Shown here: piece by piece, positions 14,195-21,235 of the stretch
Layout of the letters: every line of letters begins with the position of its first letter
Numbering within the stretch: position 1 is the stretch's first letter
Assembly: GCA_964585805.1 (NCBI GenBank)
Contig: CAZPFE010000001.1
Span: forward strand, 1 to 40,135
Reading direction: 5' to 3'
Length of the DNA stretch: 40,135 nucleotides
Source: CAYLWZ01 sp964585805
GTDB taxonomy: Bacteria; Patescibacteriota; Minisyncoccia; Minisyncoccales; GWA2-38-27
Made by a program: the position numbers and the translations under genes
Notes under the pieces: model-generated
Told to the model about the DNA's origin: nothing
Databases searched by the model: none
What the model saw: only the letters and a program-made list of their open reading frames with translations

Positions 14195-15460
14195 CTATTG
14201 CTTCTTAACTATTTCTTTAAATCTAACTTTACGAGTTTTAGAAGCTAATATCTTATTTATTCTATACTCTTTATAAGCCCTTTTCTTTTCATCCACCCAT
14301 TTCTCAAACTTTACAATATAAATTTTTAAGAAGTAAACCAAGGCTAAAGAAATAATCAAAGGTAAAAAGAAAGAATCTAAGAAAAAGTTATTTGTTAAAC
14401 CAGTAGAAATAGTGGTTGCCCCTAAAACTCCTTTTTTATTAACAATAATTTTTACACTATCTGATACAGAAGGTAAATTATCAGCCGAAACATTTACTGT
14501 GTTTACAAGAACAGTTTCGCCAAAAGAAAAATTATCAGCTCCAAGCAGTTTTACCCTAAAAGTAATTTCTTTCTCTTGACTAGCGACCAAATCTCCTATA
14601 TCTAAAAAAGATATATTTCCACTTACTTGCTTGCCATCAACCTCTAAAGTATTAGGCAAATAAAACATTTTAGGAGGAAGTATATCCTTTACTTTTACAT
14701 TTTTTACCCCACTGCCTTCTGCTTTTACTTTAATCAAAAAGACAATTATTTCATCTGGATCTGCGCTAACTTGTTCTTTTGAATAATCAGTCCCATCAGA
14801 TAAATTCTTGGCAAATTTTTCTACTTTTAAGTTTGGTGTTGAGCTTACATTAATAAAAACCGTATCTGAGGCTGAACCAGCGGACCCGGTACAAGTTATT
14901 TTATATTCTTTTTTAGAAGTTATTTCACTTGTTGATTCTGATCCAGAAACAGGTTTTGTTCCTGACCAATCACCAGATGCCTGACAAGAATCAGTTCCTG
15001 AAGAAGTCCAAGATAAGGTTACTTTTTCGCCGTAATTAACACTTACTGGACCATCGGAACCATTTGCTTTGATATCCACAAAAGGAGCGGCTGAAGTAGT
15101 AAATGTTTTATCCTCTCCATAAGCAGTCCCTGCGCTGTTTTGAGCAACTGCCCTATAATGATAAGTAGTATTTGGCTCTAAACCGTTTACCTGAATACAA
15201 TATACTCCCGGACTAGACAATTCTTTTTTAGGTGTTTCTTTGCCATAGTTTGTTGTCTCTCCATACTGAAACCAAACATAAGTAGTAGAATCGCCGCCCA
15301 TATCTGTTAATTCGCCGACAAAAGTTACTGAAGTGCCTTTGACAGTTGTTTTTGCCGGACAGCTTTCCGCAAAAACAATACCTGTATAAAAATAGAAAAG
15401 AAAAACAAAAAGGATTATCAGAAAGATATTAAATTTCAATACATTTTTAACTTTCATCAT
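14195..15460 (-). CDS. Exported Ig/FN3-like surface protein with DUF11-like domain and C-terminal membrane anchor
   Basis: A 421-residue envelope protein of unknown function. A hydrophobic N-terminal segment (about residues 7-31) is followed by an FN3-like domain with CPAKTTVKG and TYHYRAVAQNSAGT (to about 125). An Ig-like domain follows (130-205) with the CQASGDWSGTKPVSGSE motif and a second Cys (ITCTGSAGS) that could form a disulfide. A DUF11-like domain comes next (210-340), with KNVKVKDILPP and FLDIGDLVASQEKEITF. It ends with a membrane segment (about 355-380) and a basic cytoplasmic tail. Its first two domains are paralogous to the gene just upstream, 9 bp away. No LPXTG signal is seen. 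The domain layout suggests an adhesin or S-layer-like structural role. Confidence 0.85.
   Translation of the reverse strand: MMKVKNVLKFNIFLIILFVFLFYFYTGIVFAESCPAKTTVKGTSVTFVGELTDMGGDSTTYVWFQYGETTNYGKETPKKELSSPGVYCIQVNGLEPNTTYHYRAVAQNSAGTAYGEDKTFTTSAAPFVDIKANGSDGPVSVNYGEKVTLSWTSSGTDSCQASGDWSGTKPVSGSESTSEITSKKEYKITCTGSAGSASDTVFINVSSTPNLKVEKFAKNLSDGTDYSKEQVSADPDEIIVFLIKVKAEGSGVKNVKVKDILPPKMFYLPNTLEVDGKQVSGNISFLDIGDLVASQEKEITFRVKLLGADNFSFGETVLVNTVNVSADNLPSVSDSVKIIVNKKGVLGATTISTGLTNNFFLDSFFLPLIISLALVYFLKIYIVKFEKWVDEKKRAYKEYRINKILASKTRKVRFKEIVKKQ
14936..14987. repeat. 52-bp identical direct repeat, copy 1
   Basis: This stretch is identical base for base to 15620-15671. It encodes the CQASGDWSGTKPVSGSE motif in each of the two tandem surface protein genes. 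Flanking sequence in the two genes is much less similar. Confidence 0.95.
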
Positions 15461-15469
15461 ATAATCTTT

Positions 15470-16138
15470 TTAGTAAGTAACAATAGCTGGTTTAGTAATT
15501 ACTGTTGGTAATTTGGGATTAACAGTAAGTTGAACAGAATCAGTATCTGAATCAGTCCCATCTTGATCATAACAAGTAAGAACAAAATTCAATGTTCCAG
15601 TACTTGTTGTGGTATAAGTTTCTGATCCAGAAACAGGTTTTGTTCCTGACCAATCACCAGATGCCTGACAATAAGAAGCATTTTGGGAGGACCAAGACAA
15701 AACTACTGTATCACCATATTGGACAACACTTTCACTTATTTTTAAATCAACACTCACTGGCAAGCATTGAGTAGTAAATGTCTTATACTCCCCATAAGTA
15801 GTTCCAGCCCTGTTTTGGGCAACCGCCCGATAACGATACTGAGTACAAGGATCTAAATTATATATATCCTGACAAAACAAACCTGTTCCATAAAAAGGCA
15901 TACGGCTTGTCTCACTATAATCAGATGAGCTTGCTTTTCCGTATTGAAACCAAACATATAAATTAGGATCACCACCATCATCAGTGATCTCTCCTACTAA
16001 AGTAGCAGAATCGGTTCTTACCTGAGTGGTATCAGGACAAGTAGAAGCAGATACATAACCAAAAAGAGAAATTAATATCACTAAAAAAAATAAAGAAATT
16101 AAATTAAAATATTTATTTTTTATTATTTTTGTTTTCAT
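15470..16138 (-). CDS. Exported FN3/Ig-like surface protein without anchor
   Basis: A 222-residue paralogue of the N-terminal half of the following gene. A signal-like hydrophobic segment (about residues 11-31, ISLFFLVILISLFGYVSA) is followed by an FN3-like domain (CPDTTQVRTDSATLVGEI to YRYRAVAQNRAGTTYGEY). The Ig-like domain has CQASGDWSGTKPVSGSE and a second Cys (VLTCYDQDGTDS). It then stops after VNPKLPTVITKPAIVTY with no membrane anchor or DUF11-like part. It could be a secreted protein or a shortened duplicate. The next gene starts 9 bp after its stop, so the two are probably co-transcribed. Function unknown. Confidence 0.82.
   Translation of the reverse strand: MKTKIIKNKYFNLISLFFLVILISLFGYVSASTCPDTTQVRTDSATLVGEITDDGGDPNLYVWFQYGKASSSDYSETSRMPFYGTGLFCQDIYNLDPCTQYRYRAVAQNRAGTTYGEYKTFTTQCLPVSVDLKISESVVQYGDTVVLSWSSQNASYCQASGDWSGTKPVSGSETYTTTSTGTLNFVLTCYDQDGTDSDTDSVQLTVNPKLPTVITKPAIVTY
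15620..15671. repeat. 52-bp identical direct repeat, copy 2
   Basis: Exact partner of 14936-14987, 684 bp apart, within the upstream paralogue. Recombination between the copies would fuse the two genes and delete 684 bp, an exact multiple of three, leaving a single in-frame surface protein. Confidence 0.95.
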
Positions 16139-16197
16139 TTTTTTATATTATTTTTTATATTTTTTTATATTTTACTAAAAATTTTATTTTTTTATTC

Positions 16198-16223
16198 AAA
16201 AGGAGAGATTGCTCTCTCCTTTT
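16198..16223 (-). terminator. Perfect hairpin downstream of the Cys/Pro-rich protein gene
   Basis: AAAAGGAGAGA (16198-16208) pairs exactly with TCTCTCCTTTT (16213-16223) around a TTGC loop, giving an 11-bp stem just after the stop at 16230. The U tract is only the four bases that belong to the stem. It probably separates this gene from the surface protein gene that starts at 16138. Confidence 0.7.
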
Positions 16224-16229
16224 ATGCTT

Positions 16230-16925
16230 TTACTTCGTCTGCACTGCCGGAGCGGGTAAGGTTCTGGCTGTTGGTGGAGTATATGCCGGTGGAACAGTAT
16301 ATACAGTAGGAGGCGAACAACACGGTGGTGGTGGTGGTGGAGAATAATATGAAGAATGATGATACCCAAAAAAGAACCATCCTCCTCCACCTCCTCCTCT
16401 ACAACACGGATTCCACCACACCTGAGGAGGGGCTTTCTGAGGAAGTTGTTGAGTAGTATGTTGATAATAATAACTATCTCTCAAGCAAAGATTACCACAT
16501 TCCTGAGCAACAAAGAGTCTCCACTCTCTTCCTCTACAATTAACTACAAAAGAAAATCCAACTAAGTAGCTGCCTCCTTTCCACACAACATCTCTTTTCA
16601 CCCCGGAGCCATAAATCATCCAGACGAAATACGAGCCTGAAGGTAAAGTAATTTCTCTTGCTCCTTCTGCACTTTCCAAGATCGCGGTATAAAGATCATC
16701 TCCCACTCCTGGCTCTGCAACTTCCAACCTGCTTTTTATTAAATAACCATAAGAAACAAATTTAGCATGGAGATCAGAAACACTTCTTACCCCTCCTGGA
16801 ATTAGCGGATCTCTCCCGACATACCGCCAGGAGAATCCATAAGAAAAAATTACCGCTATTGCTATTACTATTACCATTACAAACTGCTGTCTCTTTACCT
16901 CTTTCATCTCTTTCATCTCTTTCAT
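16230..16925 (-). CDS. Membrane-anchored protein of unknown function with Cys/Gly/Pro-rich tail
   Basis: I do not recognise this 231-residue protein. It starts MKEMKEMKEVKRQQ from three tandem 9-base ATGAAAGAG units, followed by one membrane segment (about residues 16-34, FVMVIVIAIAVIFSYGF). A compact domain of about 110 residues follows, with GGVRSVSDLHAKFVSYGYLI and a short VSYL/VFVVNC core. The C-terminus is strikingly low in complexity: paired cysteines (PCCRG, PPCCSPP), a run of six Gly, a run of six Pro, aromatic clusters (GWFFFGYHHSSYY) and repeats of the PPTVYTVPPAYTPP type. A strong Shine-Dalgarno (AAGGAGG, 6 bases before the first ATG) is unlike most genes here. It lies 69 bp after the sortase gene, which suggests an exported, possibly disulfide-linked surface product. 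Confidence 0.75.
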   Translation of the reverse strand: MKEMKEMKEVKRQQFVMVIVIAIAVIFSYGFSWRYVGRDPLIPGGVRSVSDLHAKFVSYGYLIKSRLEVAEPGVGDDLYTAILESAEGAREITLPSGSYFVWMIYGSGVKRDVVWKGGSYLVGFSFVVNCRGREWRLFVAQECGNLCLRDSYYYQHTTQQLPQKAPPQVWWNPCCRGGGGGGWFFFGYHHSSYYSPPPPPPCCSPPTVYTVPPAYTPPTARTLPAPAVQTK

Positions 16926-16929
16926 CTCT

Positions 16930-16938
16930 TTCCTCCTT
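16930..16938 (-). promoter_or_regulatory. Strong Shine-Dalgarno sequence
   Basis: Minus-strand GAAGGAGGA lies 5-7 bases before the ATG at 16925. It selects the first of three in-frame ATGs and is exceptional in a window where start codons mostly lack such a site. Confidence 0.8.
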
Positions 16939-16994
16939 CTTCTTTTTGTTCTTTTAAAGCGCTGCCTTAATTTTAAAACAATCTCTAACTCTTG

Positions 16995-17672
16995 TCAATA
17001 TTTAATCTTTGCTCCTACGATAATCCTTTTATAATCTTTTCCCGGTGGCCAACAACTGGTTAAAACTAAAACATTATCTTGATTATTAAAAACAGGAATT
17101 GATTCTCCTTTGTTTAAAATTTTTTTATCAAAAACTATGTAGCGATATTTGCAGTAATCATAATAAATTATAATCTCGTCACCCTTCTCCAATTCAGACA
17201 AACGACTAAAAATCCATTCATATCTTACCTTAGGCCAATTTAAAGGAGCAGAATGACCTAAAATAATTGTCTCTCCTTTTTCTCCAGGTAAAGACGATGA
17301 CGGATAAAAAACCGCTCCTTCATCCAATAATTTTTCAAAATCTATTTCCTTGTTCTCTTTTTTAGGAAAAATTATTGGCACAGAGAGATTAATCTTCGGA
17401 ATTTCCAACCAATCTGTTTTTTCACTAAAAACACATTTGGTTTCTTGTCTTTCTAATAATTTTCTTGTCCCTCCTCCTCCTTGTTTAGAAACAGAAAAAG
17501 TGATTTTTTGTAAAAAATCACCAACTATTTTAGTTACCACCTTATAATTAAAAAGCCAAGAAACATCTCCCCAATTAATAACTAAAAAAGCAAAGAGAAA
17601 AAAAATTACAAAATACTTAAAAAAAATCTTTTTTTGCTTATCAAGATTAAAATACATTTTAGCGGATAACAA
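16995..17672 (-). CDS. Sortase family cysteine transpeptidase
   Basis: A 225-residue membrane-bound sortase. An N-terminal membrane segment (about residues 17-34) precedes the catalytic barrel, which starts near DWLEIPKINLSVPII. The catalytic triad can be assigned as His140 (ILGHSAP), Cys207 (LTSCWPP) and Arg216 (KDYKRIIVGA). The TSCWPPG form resembles class D/E sortases. The gene overlaps the CAP-protein gene upstream by 14 bp, so the two are translationally coupled or at least co-transcribed. No protein encoded in the window carries an obvious LPXTG-like signal with hydrophobic stretch and basic tail, so its substrates lie elsewhere or use an unrecognised motif. An alternative start at Met6 is possible. 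Confidence 0.92.
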   Translation of the reverse strand: MLSAKMYFNLDKQKKIFFKYFVIFFLFAFLVINWGDVSWLFNYKVVTKIVGDFLQKITFSVSKQGGGGTRKLLERQETKCVFSEKTDWLEIPKINLSVPIIFPKKENKEIDFEKLLDEGAVFYPSSSLPGEKGETIILGHSAPLNWPKVRYEWIFSRLSELEKGDEIIIYYDYCKYRYIVFDKKILNKGESIPVFNNQDNVLVLTSCWPPGKDYKRIIVGAKIKY

Positions 17673-18696
17673 AATCGTGAGGTATTAGTTTGATTAAATC
17701 TAAATAATCAACTAACAAGAAGGAACCTAAAATAATCATTAAAATAAAAGATTTTAAAATTAAATCTGAATGCTGAACATCTAATTTAATAAAAATAGAA
17801 CAAAGAGAGATTAAAACAACAAAAATTAAAAACGCATAAGTGATAATTTGAGTAATCAGATAATAGCGGGAATTCAAGAAAGAAAAAAATTTAAAAGCAA
17901 AAGAATTATTTTTATTATCTACAATTCCTTCCTTTTTATTTTCTAAAAAAGTGTTTTGACCTAAAACCGCTGTTTTTTCTTCTCCTTTGTTATTAACTTC
18001 ATTCTCATTTTTGGTTTCGTTGTTCTTCTCTTCTTTTTTTGTTTTTATTCCCAATGACTTATTGGTTTCTTGCTTACTGGAAAAACCCCGCGTCTTTATT
18101 GAAGGAAGAGTAATGATTGGAGTTGTTTGAGAAGAACCAAAAAACTGAACAACAACTATAACATCTTTGTTTTGAAAATTCCCTCTAACCACAGCAATGC
18201 CAACCTCTTTATAAAAAGGACTGAGCATATTAGCGCGATGAGAAGGAGATTGAAGCCAAGCATCGTTTACTTCTTTTGAATCAAGAAAGCCAATTGCTAA
18301 ATTTTCCCCAGCAACTTTATAGTTATAACCAACTTTTCTAAGCCAGGACCAAGGAGTTAAACCTTCAGGACTCTGATGAGCAAAATAACCTTTCTTAATC
18401 ATATCTTCTGCTTTTAAAAAAGCTGCTTTATCTAATAAAGGATTTTCTTTTAAAGGATTTAACCCTAAAGAAACCCTTTCCTGGTTTAATAATTGAATCA
18501 AGTCAGATTTAACAATAGCGCCAAAAAAAGAACTTTTCGGCAAATAAATAAAAAGAGGAAGAGTAAAAAGTTTTAAAACAACAATAATTATCAAAAACCA
18601 AAATAAAACATTACTCTCAAGAATTTTGGGCCGAAAATTATTTTCTTGGCAAGGAAAAAGGAATCTTTTAATTTTAGGAAAAATACTTTTTGTCAT
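17659..18696 (-). CDS. Membrane-anchored CAP-domain (YkwD/SCP-like) protein
   Basis: A 345-residue extracytoplasmic CAP-domain protein. A membrane segment (about residues 31-52) is followed by the CAP domain (65-190) with LLNQERVSLGLNPLKENPLL, His107 in GYFAHQSPEG, Glu131 in AGENLA and His153 in SPSHRANML, the usual cavity residues. A Lys/Glu/Asn-rich linker (about 205-265) leads to two C-terminal membrane helices. Bacterial CAP proteins are mostly of unknown activity. The overlap with a sortase gene implies a shared cell-surface job. The ATG coincides with the predicted transcription start, so its mRNA may be leaderless. Confidence 0.9.
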   Translation of the reverse strand: MTKSIFPKIKRFLFPCQENNFRPKILESNVLFWFLIIIVVLKLFTLPLFIYLPKSSFFGAIVKSDLIQLLNQERVSLGLNPLKENPLLDKAAFLKAEDMIKKGYFAHQSPEGLTPWSWLRKVGYNYKVAGENLAIGFLDSKEVNDAWLQSPSHRANMLSPFYKEVGIAVVRGNFQNKDVIVVVQFFGSSQTTPIITLPSIKTRGFSSKQETNKSLGIKTKKEEKNNETKNENEVNNKGEEKTAVLGQNTFLENKKEGIVDNKNNSFAFKFFSFLNSRYYLITQIITYAFLIFVVLISLCSIFIKLDVQHSDLILKSFILMIILGSFLLVDYLDLIKLIPHDFVIR

Positions 18697-18702
18697 TGTT
18701 TA

Positions 18703-18731
18703 ATTATGCTTACTTTTTCTTGAAAAATCAA
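18703..18731 (-). promoter_or_regulatory. Candidate promoter of the CAP-sortase genes, possibly leaderless
   Basis: Minus-strand TTGATT (18731-18726) and CATAAT (18708-18703) are 17 bp apart. The expected start, seven bases past the -10, falls on the A of the ATG at 18696. Each box has four to five matches to consensus. Confidence 0.5.
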
Positions 18732-18733
18732 GA

Positions 18734-18758
18734 AGCCGTTGATAAAAATTCAACGGCT
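18734..18758 (-). terminator. Intrinsic terminator downstream of the 96-residue unknown gene
   Basis: AGCCGTTGA (18734-18742) and TCAACGGCT (18750-18758) form a perfect 9-bp GC-containing stem with a seven-base loop, followed on the minus strand by TCTTGATTTTTC. It separates the unknown gene at 18772-19062 from the CAP gene. Confidence 0.8.
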
Positions 18759-18771
18759 CTTTTTATGCGAA

Positions 18772-19062
18772 TCAATAATCATCACCTAGCACTTTTTTGT
18801 GCCGGTATTCCGCTTTTCTCGCGCCCTCTATCACCTCCTTTCTATAATGGCCGAGTTTAATTCCTCTTTTTTCAAAAAAATTTGTAAAAATTCTTTTACA
18901 TTCCTCGATCTCCATCCTGCCTCCTATCGCTCGATAGAAGGCGAGAACCTCTGAAAAAAGGAGTTCAGGATATTTAACAATTATCCCTTCCCCTTTCAAG
19001 GGAATATTATAACTTTTAGTAAGACCAATCAAAACCTCTTCAAATCTCTCTCTTTCATTCAT
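18772..19062 (-). CDS. Small protein of unknown function
   Basis: I do not recognise this 96-residue soluble, charged protein (MNERERFEEVLIGLTKSYNI to YRHKKVLGDDY). The frame opens at 19116, but the Met at 19062 has a strong Shine-Dalgarno (AAGGAGGA, about 6 bases upstream), and the longer start overlaps the region next to tRNA-Glu, so 19062 is chosen. It looks all-helical with no membrane segment, cysteine pair or known motif; one Cys lies in IEECKRIF. It is a single-gene unit, lying between tRNA-Glu and a terminator. The Shine-Dalgarno and richer GC codons set it apart from its neighbours. Confidence 0.7.
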   Translation of the reverse strand: MNERERFEEVLIGLTKSYNIPLKGEGIIVKYPELLFSEVLAFYRAIGGRMEIEECKRIFTNFFEKRGIKLGHYRKEVIEGARKAEYRHKKVLGDDY

Positions 19063-19065
19063 TTT

Positions 19066-19078
19066 TTTCCTCCTTCTT
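19066..19078 (-). promoter_or_regulatory. Strong Shine-Dalgarno sequence deciding the start at 19062
   Basis: Minus-strand AAAAGAAGGAGGA precedes the ATG by about six bases. It closely resembles the leader of the 16230-16925 gene, and with it is one of only two clear examples in the window. Confidence 0.8.
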
Positions 19079-19107
19079 TTGTAAAAATTAATACAAAGAA
19101 CAGACAG

Positions 19108-19179
19108 TACCGCCACGGGGAATCGAACCCCGATTACAAGATTGAAAATCTTGTGTCCTAACCGTTAGACGATGGCGGC
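19108..19179 (-). tRNA. tRNA-Glu (UUC)
   Basis: A complete cloverleaf of 72 bases. The acceptor GCCGCCA pairs with TGGCGGT (first pair G-U). The anticodon stem CAAGA/TCTTG encloses loop TTTTCAA with anticodon TTC, and the T arm is CGGGG TTCGATT CCCCG. Discriminator is A; CCA is not encoded. The 96-residue unknown gene follows downstream. Confidence 0.96.
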
Positions 19180-19207
19180 AAAACTTAATTTTTTATTAAC
19201 TTAAAAT

Positions 19208-19235
19208 TTGAAAAAAATCAATATTTTGATAAAAT
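19208..19235 (+). promoter_or_regulatory. Candidate promoter of the tsaD-prsW-hsp20 operon
   Basis: TTGAAA (19208-19213) and TAAAAT (19230-19235) are 16 bp apart, and TGA immediately precedes the -10 as in an extended -10. The leader to the tsaD ATG would be about 11 bases. The same arrangement, TTGAA-16-TGATAAAAT, occurs upstream of the MBL gene. Confidence 0.5.
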
Positions 19236-19252
19236 TTATATAAATTTTAGTT

Positions 19253-20467
19253 ATGAAAATTTTAGCCATTGACACATCCTGCGACGATACTTCTATTGCA
19301 ATTGCTGATTTTTCTCAGAAAAAATCAAGCTTTTCTTTTTCTTTGCTGGCAAATATTGTTTCCTCTCAAGTAGAAATTCATAAAAAATGGGGTGGCGTTT
19401 ATCCGACTTTAGCAAAAAGAGAACACCAAAAAAACCTTACTCCAGTCCTAACAAAAACTCTTAAAAAAGCAAAACTGCTTAAAAAAAGAAAAGAAATAAA
19501 AGAAATAAACGCCAAAAAAATAAAGAAAATCAAAAAATTTTTAGAAAGAGAACCTGAGTTAGCTGAAGAATTAATATTTTTTTTAAAAAACTACCAGAAA
19601 CCAAAAATTGAATCTATTGCTGTTACTATTGGACCAGGATTAGATCCGTGTTTATGGACAGGAATAAACTTTAGTAAAGCAATTGCTTATTTTTGGAATT
19701 TGCCAGTCATTCCTGTTAACCATCTTCAAGGACACATTTTTTCTGCTTTTTTAGGAAGAAACATTTCTAAACTTCAGACATTAATCTCTAATCCTAATAA
19801 ACTACTTCCAGCAATTTGTTTAATCGTTAGCGGCGGTCATACTCAATTAATCCTGATGGAAAAAATTGGCAAATATAAGCTCATTGGTGAAACAAGAGAT
19901 GATGCTGCTGGCGAGTGTTTCGATAAAACAGCTCGTATTTTGGGATTAAGTTATCCTGGCGGTCCAGCAATCGCAATTGAAGCAAAAAAATACTGCCCTA
20001 CTAAAAACTCTATAGAAATTAGTTTGCCTCGACCAATGATTAAACAAAATAATTATGATTTCAGTTTCTCTGGATTAAAAACTGCTGTTCTATATAACTT
20101 CAAAAAACAACCCTTAAAAATCAGGAAATCAAAAAAATATGTCCAAATAATGGCAAAAGAAATTCAGCAAACTATAATTGATATTTTAATAAAAAAAACA
20201 ATTGAAGCTGCAAAAAACTCCCAAGCAAAATCTGTAATTATTGGCGGCGGAGTAACCGCAAACAAAGAACTTCGCCTTCAATTCAAAAAAATCCTTAAAA
20301 AAGAAAAAATAAATTTTATTCTGCCTGAAACAAAATTTTCTACTGACAACGCAGCTATGATTGCTTTAGCCGCTTGCTTTCAAAAACAAAAAACCAAAGA
20401 TTATCAAAAAATAAAATCAGAGCCTAATCTTACTTTTAATCAAGAAAGTAATAATAAAAACTTCTGA
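19253..20467 (+). CDS. tsaD: tRNA threonylcarbamoyladenosine biosynthesis protein TsaD
   Basis: TsaD (Kae1/Gcp family) joins threonylcarbamoyl-AMP to A37 of ANN-decoding tRNAs, in complex with TsaB and TsaE. MKILAIDTSCDDTSIAI opens the ASKHA fold. Metal-binding His157 and His161 lie in NHLQGHI, and the catalytic Asp is in STDNAAMIA. SGGHTQLI and SFSGLKTAV are also present. At 404 residues it is longer than the usual 330-350. Most of the excess is a Lys-rich, then acidic, helical insert at about residues 70-116. It is the first gene of the only plus-strand operon, with prsW 22 bp downstream. tsaB and tsaE are not in the window. Confidence 0.95.
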   Translation: MKILAIDTSCDDTSIAIADFSQKKSSFSFSLLANIVSSQVEIHKKWGGVYPTLAKREHQKNLTPVLTKTLKKAKLLKKRKEIKEINAKKIKKIKKFLEREPELAEELIFFLKNYQKPKIESIAVTIGPGLDPCLWTGINFSKAIAYFWNLPVIPVNHLQGHIFSAFLGRNISKLQTLISNPNKLLPAICLIVSGGHTQLILMEKIGKYKLIGETRDDAAGECFDKTARILGLSYPGGPAIAIEAKKYCPTKNSIEISLPRPMIKQNNYDFSFSGLKTAVLYNFKKQPLKIRKSKKYVQIMAKEIQQTIIDILIKKTIEAAKNSQAKSVIIGGGVTANKELRLQFKKILKKEKINFILPETKFSTDNAAMIALAACFQKQKTKDYQKIKSEPNLTFNQESNNKNF

Positions 20468-20489
20468 AATCACAAAATTAACTTTTTAT

Positions 20490-21233
20490 ATGAAATATTT
20501 TTTTTATACCAATCATTATATTTTTTATATCTCTTTAGGTTTAACTCCTAGTATAATCTGGCTAATTTTTTATCTTAAAAAAGACATTCATCCTGAATCA
20601 AAAAAAATGATTTTAAAAATATTTCTTGGAGGGATGCTAGCTGCTATCTCGGCGGCAATAATAGAAATCATTGCCGAAAAACTGTTATCTTTAATAATAA
20701 AACCATCTTCTTTCTTGTTTATTCTTTTTTATTATTTCATAGGAGTTGCTCTTGTTGAAGAATTCTCAAAATATTTCATTGTTAAAAAAGAAGTCCTAAA
20801 GAATCCTGAATTTGATGAACCAGTAGACGCAATGATTTATATGATTACTTCTGCTTTAGGATTTGCTGCTTTAGAAAATATTTTTACAATATTTCCTGGC
20901 TTAAGAAATCTCTCTTTAATAGAAGCAACATCAATAACAACTTTTCGTTTTTTAGGAGCAACTTTTCTCCATGCTCTCTGTTCAGGAACAATAGGATACT
21001 TTCTGGCTTTATCTATCTTTAACAAGAAAAAAATTCCTTATATTTTTATAGGAATAACGCTTGCTTCTATCTTGCACGGACTTTATAACTTTTCTATAAT
21101 AAATTTAAATAAAGATTTTAATTTCTCACTTTTAATAATTTTTATTTTAGTTTCTTTAGCCTTATTTATTTCTTTTGCCTTTAAAGAAGTTAAAAAAATA
21201 AAAAGTATTTGCACAATAAAAATAAATAAATAA
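20490..21233 (+). CDS. PrsW-family intramembrane metalloprotease
   Basis: A 247-residue polytopic membrane protein of the PrsW (CAAX-related) family, with about seven hydrophobic segments. The family motifs are visible: Glu90/Glu91 in ALVEEFSKYF, Glu129 in GFAALENI, His161 in ATFLHALCSG and His196 in ASILHGLYNF, which together would bind the catalytic zinc. B. subtilis PrsW cleaves the anti-sigma factor RsiW; no such substrate is seen here. The gene lies between tsaD and hsp20, 2 bp from the latter, so a shared link to envelope or protein-folding stress is plausible but inferred. Confidence 0.88.
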   Translation: MKYFFYTNHYIFYISLGLTPSIIWLIFYLKKDIHPESKKMILKIFLGGMLAAISAAIIEIIAEKLLSLIIKPSSFLFILFYYFIGVALVEEFSKYFIVKKEVLKNPEFDEPVDAMIYMITSALGFAALENIFTIFPGLRNLSLIEATSITTFRFLGATFLHALCSGTIGYFLALSIFNKKKIPYIFIGITLASILHGLYNFSIINLNKDFNFSLLIIFILVSLALFISFAFKEVKKIKSICTIKINK

Positions 21234-21235
21234 TT

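Noticed and set aside
16129..16347. Plus-strand open frame opposite the Cys/Pro-rich protein
   Set aside because: Its Gly-rich end is the antisense of the Pro-rich tail, and it spans the terminator hairpin.
14195..17672. LPXTG-type sorting signals in the surface proteins
   Set aside because: No LPXTG-like motif followed by a hydrophobic helix and basic tail is present; the C-terminal helix of the 14195-15460 protein is followed by a long charged tail instead.
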